Of a stretch of DNA of 64,000 nucleotides, positions 1-7,301 are shown piece after piece; the first letter of the stretch is position 1, and the number at the start of each line of letters is the position of its first letter. The stretch is from Methylacidimicrobium sp. AP8. GTDB taxonomy: Bacteria > Verrucomicrobiota > Verrucomicrobiia > Methylacidiphilales > Methylacidiphilaceae. The position numbers were made by a program, and so were the translations under genes. Where the stretch lies: contig NZ_LR797830.1 in the NCBI RefSeq assembly GCF_903064525.1, forward strand, positions 620,001 through 684,000, given 5' to 3'. The notes below the pieces were generated by a model that was given only the letters and a program-made list of their open reading frames with translations, was not told the origin of the DNA and made no database searches.

Positions 1-2826
1 GACTCCCCGATCCTCTGGCTCGCGGTTACCTGGGACCGGCCCTTGAAGGACATCATCCGGTACGTCGACACGCGGATCCGCGACAAGTTCTCCCTGGTGC
101 GGGGCGTCGGCGACATCCAGCTCGGCGGATGGACGGATCGGAACTTTCGCGTCTGGCTCGACCGGAACAAGCTGGCGCAATATCAAGTCGCTCCCAACGA
201 CGTGCTCAATCTTTTCCGGGCCGAATACCAGGAGACCGCTTCCGGCTACCTGGAAAGCGCCGATAACGAGATCAACGTTAGGGTGATGGGTGAAGTCGGG
301 TCTCCCGAGGAGATGGGCGGCTTGGCGCTCAACCATCGGGGGGGGGCGGGCGGCGCCAATCTTCCGCCGTTGACCGGCATCGCTTCCGCGCAAGGGGGGA
401 TGGCCGGAACCGCGGGGGCGACCAGCTTTGCGACAAACACGCTTAGCAACGTGCGGGGCCCGGCGGACTCCTTTACACCTCTGGCCCAGATCGCACGGCC
501 GGAGGACGGAATCATGGACCCGCGCCGCTTCGCCCGGAGCGACGGAGTTCCCTCGGTCGGCTTGGGCCTGCAAAAGCTGCGCGGATACAACGAGATCGAG
601 GTGGCCAAATCCGCGAAGCGGATCATGGCGGAGCTTGAGCCCGACTTGCCGCCCGGGATGCACATCGGCACTCGCTACGATTCTTCGGTATTCACGGAGG
701 AGGCGATTCGGGAGACCGCCTTTACACTCCTCTTCTCGATCGGGGTCACCACCCTGGTCTGCCTCGTATTCCTGGGCTCCTTCCGCACTACGGTGAACGT
801 CCTCTTCTCGATCCCGATCTCGATCCTGGGAAGCTTCATCTTCTGCAAGGCGATGGGCTTTACGCTCAACTTCTTCACACTTCTGGCCCTCTCCATGGCG
901 GTCGGCATCGTGATCGACGATTCGATCATGGTCCTGGAGAACATCACCCGCCACCACCGCATGGGGAAGAGCCCGGAGCGATCCGCGCTCGAGGGAACCC
1001 GCGAGATCTTTTTTGCGGCCGCCGCGGCCACACTGACCATCGTTTCGGTCTTCGCCCCGATCGCCTTCTTGGGGGGTGTCGTAGGGAAGTTCCTCTTCCA
1101 GTTCGGGGCGATGATCTCCTGCGCGGTCCTCATCTCTCTCTTGGAGGCGCTCACGCTCGCCCCGATGCGCTGCGCCGAGTTCGTGAGCGGCTCCCGCGGC
1201 CCGGGACCGGTGGAAGACCGGCTCGAGCTTCTCTACCAGGAAATGAGCGCGCGCTATCGGAGCTTCCTCGGCGTCGCTCTCCGCCACCGGTGGCTTGTCG
1301 TCCTTGCTTCCCTCGGCCTCTTCTTGCTCTCGCTCCGCGTTTTCCCCCAGCTCCACCGGGAGCTTTCCCCTTCCGAAGATCTCGGCATGGCCCTGCTCCG
1401 GATCGAGACGCCGGTGGGGAGCTCGCTCGAGTACACCAGCAATCGGGTCCAGGAGCTGGAGACTTTTCTCCAGAGCCAGCCGACGGTCGCCCACTTCTTC
1501 ACCACCGTGGGCGGGTATTCGGGAGGCGAGGTGAACCGCGGAGCGATCTTTGTGACCCTCAAGCCGCGGAAAGAGAGGAAGGAGCGGCTTCAGGAGATTA
1601 TCCGCGTGTGGCGGAAGGAGTTCCGGAAGCCTGTCTACAGCGACCTGCACATCAAGGTGATCGACATCAGCCAGAGCGCCTTCAGCAGCAAGCGCGGCAC
1701 CAACATCGAGCTTTCGCTGCGCGGTTCGGATTTCGGCGTGTTGCAAGCGAAGGCGGACGCCATCGTCCATCAGATGGAGGCGACGGGGTATTACACGGAC
1801 CTGGACACCGACTACCGGGCGGGGATGCCCGAGCTTGAGGTGGTGCCGGACCGGCAAAAAGCGGCCGATTCCAACGTCAGCATGCAGACGTTGGCCGATG
1901 TTATCGCCAGCTCGATCGGCGGAATGCGCCAGGGGCAGTATACCAACAGGGAGGACAACCGCCGCTACGATGTCCGGATCCGCCTCGAGCCCCACCAGTG
2001 GCGGGAGCCGGAGGACGTGGCCGACGTGCCCCTCTGGTCCGGCTACGGAGGGGAGATGATCCGGATCAAGGATATCGCGGAGTTGCGGGTCGTGCCGAAG
2101 CTGCTCGATATCACCCGGGAAAATCGGCGGCGGGCGATCACGCTCTTCGCCAACGTGAAGCCCGAGGTCTCCCAGGCGAAGGCGCTGGATGCCGCCCTGG
2201 CAATCTGCCGCAAGGAGCTCCCGCCCGGCTATGACGTGGAACCAACCGGCAGCAGCCAGACCGCCAAGGAGACCTTCGCTTCTTTCCCGGTCTCCTTCGC
2301 CCTGGGAATCCTGCTGGCCTACATGCTCCTGGGCGCCCAGTTCAACAGCTTCCTCTATCCCCTCGTGGTGCTGGTGGCGATCCCCTTTTCCCTGACGGGG
2401 GCCCTTCAGGGCCTCTACCTCACCGGGATGTCCCTGAATATCTACAGCGGGATCGGGATCATCCTCCTGATGGGCCTGGCGATGAAGAACTCGATCCTCC
2501 TGGTCGAGTTCTTCAACAAGAAGCGCTTTGAGGAGGCGCTGCCCCTCCCGGAGGCGCTTCTGGATGCGGCTGCGATCCGGCTCCGGCCCATCTTGATGAC
2601 CTCCTTAGCCACCATTGCGGCGGCACTACCCGCCGCCTTGGGCGTCGGCCCGGGAGCCGAGGTCCGAAAGCCGCTTGCGATCGCCGTGATCGGCGGGATT
2701 CTCGTTTCGACGCTTTTCACTCTCTTCGTCGTGCCCTGCGTCTATTCGCTCCTGGCTCCCTTAAGCCGGCGCAAGCGTCTCGAAGAAGTCGAGGCCGAGC
2801 TGGCGAAGTCGGGCGATCTAGCGTAG
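1..2826 (+). CDS. RND efflux transporter, inner-membrane pump subunit (5' truncated by window)
   Basis: C-terminal part of a proton-driven HAE1-type (AcrB/MexB-like) pump that, with an adaptor and outer-membrane channel, exports hydrophobic compounds. The reading frame is open from base 1 (DSPILWLAVTWDRP precedes the first in-frame start-like codon, TTG at 43), so the N-terminal part lies outside the window. Proton-relay motifs are intact: GIVIDDSIMVLENI (TM4, Asp-Asp) near nt 903-944 and GLAMKNSILLVEF (TM10, Lys) near nt 2473-2511. Hydrophobic blocks fit TM2-6 and TM8-12. Odd: about 45 Gly/Ala/Ser/Thr-rich residues (nt 334-471) interrupt the porter domain where relatives have a short loop. 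Substrate unknown. The family call is firm. Confidence 0.93.
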   Translation, partial: DSPILWLAVTWDRPLKDIIRYVDTRIRDKFSLVRGVGDIQLGGWTDRNFRVWLDRNKLAQYQVAPNDVLNLFRAEYQETASGYLESADNEINVRVMGEVGSPEEMGGLALNHRGGAGGANLPPLTGIASAQGGMAGTAGATSFATNTLSNVRGPADSFTPLAQIARPEDGIMDPRRFARSDGVPSVGLGLQKLRGYNEIEVAKSAKRIMAELEPDLPPGMHIGTRYDSSVFTEEAIRETAFTLLFSIGVTTLVCLVFLGSFRTTVNVLFSIPISILGSFIFCKAMGFTLNFFTLLALSMAVGIVIDDSIMVLENITRHHRMGKSPERSALEGTREIFFAAAAATLTIVSVFAPIAFLGGVVGKFLFQFGAMISCAVLISLLEALTLAPMRCAEFVSGSRGPGPVEDRLELLYQEMSARYRSFLGVALRHRWLVVLASLGLFLLSLRVFPQLHRELSPSEDLGMALLRIETPVGSSLEYTSNRVQELETFLQSQPTVAHFFTTVGGYSGGEVNRGAIFVTLKPRKERKERLQEIIRVWRKEFRKPVYSDLHIKVIDISQSAFSSKRGTNIELSLRGSDFGVLQAKADAIVHQMEATGYYTDLDTDYRAGMPELEVVPDRQKAADSNVSMQTLADVIASSIGGMRQGQYTNREDNRRYDVRIRLEPHQWREPEDVADVPLWSGYGGEMIRIKDIAELRVVPKLLDITRENRRRAITLFANVKPEVSQAKALDAALAICRKELPPGYDVEPTGSSQTAKETFASFPVSFALGILLAYMLLGAQFNSFLYPLVVLVAIPFSLTGALQGLYLTGMSLNIYSGIGIILLMGLAMKNSILLVEFFNKKRFEEALPLPEALLDAAAIRLRPILMTSLATIAAALPAALGVGPGAEVRKPLAIAVIGGILVSTLFTLFVVPCVYSLLAPLSRRKRLEEVEAELAKSGDLA

Positions 2827-3358
2827 GGACCGCCGCGGCCCATAGGAGCGATCCGCCGCCTGCAACGGGCGTGCGCGATTCCGCTTACACAAGAAGTCTA
2901 TTTATCACAGTGTTCGTAAACGACATGCACGATGTCGATACAAGCAGGAGTTAATAAAAGCATGCCTATTTGCTATAAAAATGTCACAAACTTGTCACAA
3001 TGTTTTTTCGCGTGACCGTGCTACAAATAGTCTGTTCCGAAATCTTCTCTTCCGGAGGGCAAAAGCGGGCGGTCCCGGCAGTCGCCGTCCTTTCGCAGCC
3101 AAGAGGAAGAGCGGAGGAAGGTCCGTGGAGCCGAGTCCGGAAAGGGATGGGAGGAATGGAATCCATGCTGGCACTTTCGTCGCTGACCGTGAGACAGGCA
3201 CTTGGATGGCGACCGGCAGGAACCCGTTTTTTCCCGGCACCGAAGTTTTTCTAAGAAATGGGTGACCGGATTCGTTCCTTTCATTGGGCCTTGGGCCACT
3301 TTTTTTCGAAGCGATCCTCGATCAAAAGAAAGGAAATCAGCAAAACACGGAGCATGCG
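2827..3358. other. 532-nt intergenic region with promoter and long leader
   Basis: No convincing gene. The first 90 nt after the pump are featureless. An inverted repeat (CGACAT, 5-nt loop, ATGTCG) lies at 2921-2937, followed by an AT-rich PHO-box-like promoter at 2971-3027. The remaining roughly 330 nt up to the next start would be an unusually long 5' leader. It contains a small GGCC-TTG-GGCC hairpin at 3287-3297 followed by ACTTTTTTTT (3298-3307), which could be a weak attenuator. Short open frames here have no family-like sequence and no good ribosome site. Confidence 0.5.
2971..3027 (+). promoter_or_regulatory. PHO-box-like promoter A
   Basis: Two perfect half-sites TGTCACA at 2982-2988 and 2993-2999 lie 11 bp apart, flanked in register by weaker TGCTATA (2971-2977) and TTTTTCG (3004-3010). 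A -10-like TACAAA occupies 3022-3027, 22 bp after the last good half-site, the same spacing as in promoters B and C. The 7+4 bp direct-repeat layout is that of PhoB-type (OmpR-family) sites. It would drive the secreted repeat protein and the membrane protein after it. The regulator itself is not in the window. Confidence 0.65.
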
Positions 3359-5269
3359 ATGAAACAGCGGAATCGATGGAACCGGAACCGGTGGCTGATC
3401 ACCGGGCTCTCTTGGCTCTGCGCAACTCCTCTTGCGGTTCTTCATGCGGAGGGAACAGCGGCGGACGCCGCCGCGGGCCAGGCGCAGAGCGCGTCCCGGC
3501 TGAGGGAACAAGCGCAGGTTTTGCAGGATCAAGCCAGCGGCAATCAAGGCCTCGCTCAAGGCTACGAAACGGCGGCCGCCCTGGAAAAGGCGGAGGGTCA
3601 TCCGCAACAGGCCGAAATCGATCGGATGCGGGCCGCCCACCTGGAAAACAAGGCGAAGGCCGAGGATGCCCAGGCGCTGAAGGATATGCGGGAGGCTAAC
3701 AACAAGCGGGAAACCAAGGAGTCCAAGGATCACCGGGCAACGGGTAGCCAAGGGAGCGCGCCGGGAGGAAAAGCAACGAGCGCGAGCGAAAGCGGCAGGG
3801 TCGGGAGCGGCGCCGGCGGCGGAAAGGGCTCCGTGGCGTCCGGAAGGGGTCAGACCGCAGCCCAGCTGAGGAGCCAGGCTGCGGCTTTGCAGCAACAGGC
3901 GGCAGGCCTCGAGAAGCGGGCGCAATACTGGCAACAAAGAGGATGGCTAGAGGGAGTATTTTATTATCATGGCGACGTCTCGGACAATCCCGCCGACAAG
4001 TGGGCTGCCCACCTGGAGAAGAAGGCGAAAGCCGATGAGGCTCAGGCGCAGAAGGACATGCGGGAAGCCGAGGCCTCCCAAGGTCGTTCGGCGGCTGGCG
4101 GCCGGGGCGGCGCCGGCGGCGGAAAGGGCTCCGTGGCGTCCGGAAGCGGGCAAGCCGGAAGCGGCACGGAACGTGGGAAGTCCGGAGGGAACACCGGACA
4201 CGCGGGCGGAGCGGGAAGCGGCGGCGGCCGGGGAGGTAGTGCGCCGAGCTGGGCGCTGCGGGACCGTGCCGAAGGGTTGCAGCAGGAGGCGCAGATTCGC
4301 GAGGCGCGGGCGCAGTGGGACAACGCGATGGCCCGGTACGAGGCGTCCCAGGGGCACATGAACCAGGCGGAGCTCTACCGGGATGAAGCCCGGCGGCAGG
4401 ATCAGCTGGCGCACCGGGAGGACCGGCAGGCGCTTCGGGACTGGAACCGGTCGGAAGGCGAGGGGAGCCGTGGTGGTATCACCGGGAGCGGAGCGGGAAG
4501 CGGCGGCGGCCGGGGAGGTAGTGCGCCGAGCTGGGCGCTGCGGGACCGTGCCGAAGGGTTGCAGCAGGAGGCGCAGATTCGCGAGGCGCGGGCGCAGTGG
4601 GACAACGCGATGGCCCGGTACGAGGCGTCCCAGGGGCACATGAACCAGGCGGAGCTCTACCGGGATGAAGCCCGGCGGCAGGATCAGCTGGCGCACCGGG
4701 AGGACCGGCAGGCGCTTCGGGACTGGAACCGGTCGGAAGGCGAGGGGAGCCGTGGTGGTATCACCGGGAGCGGAGCGGGAAGCGGCGGCGGCCGGGGAGG
4801 TAGTGCGCCGAGCTGGGCGCTGCGGGACCGTGCCGAAGGGTTGCAGCAGGAGGCGCAGATTCGCGAGGCGCGGGCGCAGTGGGACAACGCGATGGCCCGG
4901 TACGAGGCGTCCCAGGGGCACATGAACCAGGCGGAGCTCTACCGGGATGAAGCCCGGCGGCAGGATCAGCTGGCGCACCGGGAGGACCGGCAGGCGCTTC
5001 AGGACTGGAACCGGTCGGAGCATCCCCACTTGGGGAGCGAGAGCCGAGGCGGTGAGCTAGGGTCGGAGTCCGGTCACCCCCATCTTTCGCGGGTTGCGGC
5101 GGAGCATCCCCATTTGGGCTCGGCAGCCGGATCGAGCGGACATCCTCATCTTCATGCCGCCGGCGGCAGGGGGATGGAGCGGCATATGCATGCGTCTCGC
5201 GTGCATGCGGCGCATGTGCATGCTTCCCACGTCCATGCCGCGCACTTTCATGGCGGAGGCAGGAGATAA
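3359..5269 (+). CDS. secreted repeat protein with histidine-rich C-terminal tail (unknown function)
   Basis: Not a family I recognise. Start chosen at ATG 3359 because it gives a clean signal peptide (basic n-region, hydrophobic core, likely cut after Ala30) and CGGAG precedes it. The mature 606 residues are built of helical, Gln/Glu/Arg/Ala-rich modules joined by Gly/Ser linkers: two diverged modules (about residues 40-115 and 165-240), then three virtually identical 94-residue modules (about 284-554). The last 82 residues hold 18 histidines, mostly HPHL and HxH patterns, suggesting metal binding (Zn, Ni or Cu class) by composition only. First gene of a two-gene unit under a PHO-box-like promoter and closed by a strong terminator. 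Could be a periplasmic or surface metal chelator or an envelope spacer. Confidence 0.8.
   Translation: MKQRNRWNRNRWLITGLSWLCATPLAVLHAEGTAADAAAGQAQSASRLREQAQVLQDQASGNQGLAQGYETAAALEKAEGHPQQAEIDRMRAAHLENKAKAEDAQALKDMREANNKRETKESKDHRATGSQGSAPGGKATSASESGRVGSGAGGGKGSVASGRGQTAAQLRSQAAALQQQAAGLEKRAQYWQQRGWLEGVFYYHGDVSDNPADKWAAHLEKKAKADEAQAQKDMREAEASQGRSAAGGRGGAGGGKGSVASGSGQAGSGTERGKSGGNTGHAGGAGSGGGRGGSAPSWALRDRAEGLQQEAQIREARAQWDNAMARYEASQGHMNQAELYRDEARRQDQLAHREDRQALRDWNRSEGEGSRGGITGSGAGSGGGRGGSAPSWALRDRAEGLQQEAQIREARAQWDNAMARYEASQGHMNQAELYRDEARRQDQLAHREDRQALRDWNRSEGEGSRGGITGSGAGSGGGRGGSAPSWALRDRAEGLQQEAQIREARAQWDNAMARYEASQGHMNQAELYRDEARRQDQLAHREDRQALQDWNRSEHPHLGSESRGGELGSESGHPHLSRVAAEHPHLGSAAGSSGHPHLHAAGGRGMERHMHASRVHAAHVHASHVHAAHFHGGGRR
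4208..5020 (+). repeat. three tandem 282-bp in-frame repeats
   Basis: Copies at 4208-4489, 4490-4771 and 4772-5020 (the third is shorter, diverging where the His-rich tail begins). Sequence identity is nearly total; the visible difference is a G-to-A change in copy 3 (CGG to CAG). The unit is exactly 94 codons, so copy-number change keeps the frame. Identity at silent positions indicates recent duplication or ongoing homogenisation. Confidence 0.95.
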
Positions 5270-5326
5270 TCGGCGGAAGGAGAGGGCAAGGTTACGGCGA
5301 CAGCATGTGTAGGAAAGGAGGTAATC

Positions 5327-6895
5327 ATGAGCATGAGGAATCGCCTGGCGGGTGTTTCCAAAATTTGGAGTCCAAATCCCCGCAGGGTCGTTTTGCTGGA
5401 TCCGGAGAACTCATCGGCGACGGCTCCGCACGGGGAGGCGGCCGGAGCTGACGGCGGCCGGCAAGCCGCTAAAAACGGTGTTAGGGCGAATGGAGAGGGG
5501 GCATCCCCGTCCGAATCGTTGGTCCCGTACGGCTCGGGTTCGGTCGAGCCGGCATCGGCTCCGGAACCGCGAGCAAGAAGGGGTCGCGGGCTCCTGCTTC
5601 TCTCCCTCGGCGGGGGGATTCTTCTGGCTGGCGGCTTGGCGACCGTCGGCTTCACCAGCTGGGTGAACCATCTGCAGGTCCCGGGGTCGCTCGCGGACGA
5701 GGAGTATCATGCCTACGATCGAACGGTCGCCCAGTACGAGAAATGGAGAAAGGAAATTCTCGACCGGATCAACGGAGGCGGTGACGGCGCGGGGGCGGCG
5801 AAAAAGCTCGGCAGGATCGAGGCGAAAGTGCATTTCCCGCCGGAAGAAGCGGTCCATGCGTGCTTGCGGAGGCACCTTCCCGGTGATGTGTCGATTATCT
5901 CGATCGAGCCGGTCGCTTACCGATCCGTCGGGAACGCCGAAGAATTGGACTATCGGGTGACGGTCGAGTCGGCGGTCGATCTTTATGTCGTTCCGGCTCT
6001 GGCCGCGCCGGGACCGCCGGAAAATGCGCCCGGGCTAGTCAAGGAAGTCTGGCCCGATCTGCTGTGGGACGCGACGCTGCCTCCGGGGATGGAGTTTAAA
6101 GCCGGCGAGAAAGACCGCTACTTGCTCGCGAAGGCGGATCAGAAGGTATCGTTTCTTTGGAAGATCGAGAAGGCGCAGGTCGTCGACGGGAAATGGCGGA
6201 TTCAGCGCGTTGCGCCCCCTCTCCTGGAGTGGAGCAACGGCTTTTTTGCCGCCGGGTTGGACAATGCGCTGCGGGGAGGCGGAGCCATTCCCCCCTTATT
6301 CCTCTGCCGGAGCAAGGATCTTGAAGAGTATTCCGCTTCCTTCGAACGGTGCCTGGCGGACCTGCACAGCAGGTATGACGCCATGGAGGCGGACGTCGCC
6401 CAGGCAAGAAAGGAGCTCGGAGGGGAGGTGACCAAGGCTCCGAAAGGCATCCGGAAAGGAATCGACCTGGCGGCAGTGCGGCGAGCCCGTTCCGAAGGCT
6501 TTCAGCAGGGAATGGAGGAGGGCGGGTATGCGAGCGACGCCCTTTCCAATTTGGAAGGCACCACCCGCACAGGAGTCATCCCATGGCTCGAAACGGTGAC
6601 TCCCTTCGTTGGTGGTCTGGTTCATAGCAAGAAGGCGGAAAAAGAGGAGATCGCCAGGCAGCGCGCGGCGGCAAGAGCGGAATATCGAGCGCAGTGGGCG
6701 AGGCATATCCGGGAGCTCAAGGAAGCCGAGCAAAAGGGCAATCAATATCAAGCACAGCAGGAGTCCCGGTTCGTTCAGTACTATCGGGATCTTGCTGACC
6801 AGAGGGTGTCGGATATTCGCCGATTCATCCAGAAGACCGCCGTTGCCGAAGATGCAGCGGGCGGAGCGAGGAACCATCGTTCTCTGAGCAACTGA
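5327..6895 (+). CDS. single-pass membrane protein, unknown function
   Basis: 522 residues with no recognised family. ATG 5327 follows a strong AAAGGAGG site. Layout: a disordered, Ala/Gly/Ser/Pro-rich N-terminus of about 85 residues; one transmembrane segment around residues 88-110 after an arginine cluster; a mixed alpha/beta region (about 120-400) with a DYRVTVESAVDLYVVP strand segment; and a Lys/Glu/Gln/Arg-rich probable coiled coil near 435-500. This predicts a cytoplasmic N-terminus and a periplasmic body. It follows the His-rich repeat protein by 57 nt and shares its terminator, so the two are likely co-expressed and may interact. Confidence 0.8.
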   Translation: MSMRNRLAGVSKIWSPNPRRVVLLDPENSSATAPHGEAAGADGGRQAAKNGVRANGEGASPSESLVPYGSGSVEPASAPEPRARRGRGLLLLSLGGGILLAGGLATVGFTSWVNHLQVPGSLADEEYHAYDRTVAQYEKWRKEILDRINGGGDGAGAAKKLGRIEAKVHFPPEEAVHACLRRHLPGDVSIISIEPVAYRSVGNAEELDYRVTVESAVDLYVVPALAAPGPPENAPGLVKEVWPDLLWDATLPPGMEFKAGEKDRYLLAKADQKVSFLWKIEKAQVVDGKWRIQRVAPPLLEWSNGFFAAGLDNALRGGGAIPPLFLCRSKDLEEYSASFERCLADLHSRYDAMEADVAQARKELGGEVTKAPKGIRKGIDLAAVRRARSEGFQQGMEEGGYASDALSNLEGTTRTGVIPWLETVTPFVGGLVHSKKAEKEEIARQRAAARAEYRAQWARHIRELKEAEQKGNQYQAQQESRFVQYYRDLADQRVSDIRRFIQKTAVAEDAAGGARNHRSLSN

Positions 6896-6924
6896 GCCTT
6901 TTTCGGCACCGGGACTGTAGAGCA

Positions 6925-6959
6925 GAACGCCGCCTCATCCGAGGCGGCGTTCCTTTTTT
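6925..6959 (+). terminator. Rho-independent terminator
   Basis: Perfect 12-bp stem (6925-6936 with 6941-6952) with ATCC loop, followed by CTTTTTT. It ends the two-gene block 3359-6895 and insulates it from the TonB-receptor operon. Confidence 0.92.
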
Positions 6960-7072
6960 GGTGCGCTGCAGCCTACCGGCGGCCGGCGTCAAGGCATGAT
7001 TTCAAGCCGTGTCGCCGATGGGATTTCGAATCACGATGCCGGCCGCCCGCGAGGAGCCGCGGGCGTGTGGGA

Positions 7073-7184
7073 TGTCACACATCTGCCACGGGTTCGTAAT
7101 AAAGTCGTCACGGAAATGGCAATGAACCGTCACAGAAATGTAACGACATTGTAACAACCGGTTCCATTCCGGCCGTGCTATAGA
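7073..7184 (+). promoter_or_regulatory. extended PHO-box-like array and promoter B (eight 11-bp-phased half-sites)
   Basis: Half-sites in perfect 11-bp register: TGTCACA 7073, TGCCACG 7084, CGTAATA 7095, CGTCACG 7106, TGGCAAT 7117, CGTCACA 7128, TGTAACG 7139, TGTAACA 7150 (ends 7156). A -10-like TATAGA (7179-7184) follows after 22 bp, replacing any -35 element, as at activator-dependent PhoB promoters. Three or four units are strong and the rest weaker. Together with the terminator at 6925 this accounts for the 406-nt space before the receptor gene, leaving a leader of about 110 nt. Confidence 0.72.
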
Positions 7185-7301
7185 ATATCGGCCGCCTACG
7201 ACGGCAGCTGCGGTCCGGTTCCGGCTGCTTGGGACTCGGCGAGACGTGAAAACCGGCGGCCGGAGAAGTTTGGGCAAGAGCGAGTCCGGGAGGGTGGATC
7301 T

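Noticed and set aside
4208-5020. Could the tandem repeats be a CRISPR array?
   Set aside because: Units are 282 bp, contiguous and in frame with no spacers, and there are no cas genes nearby.
3947-5029. Long minus-strand open frame (360 codons) antisense to the repeat protein
   Set aside because: It arises because the 282-bp repeat is open in several frames; it is Arg/Leu/Pro-rich, has no ribosome site, and the plus strand has a signal peptide and regular modules.
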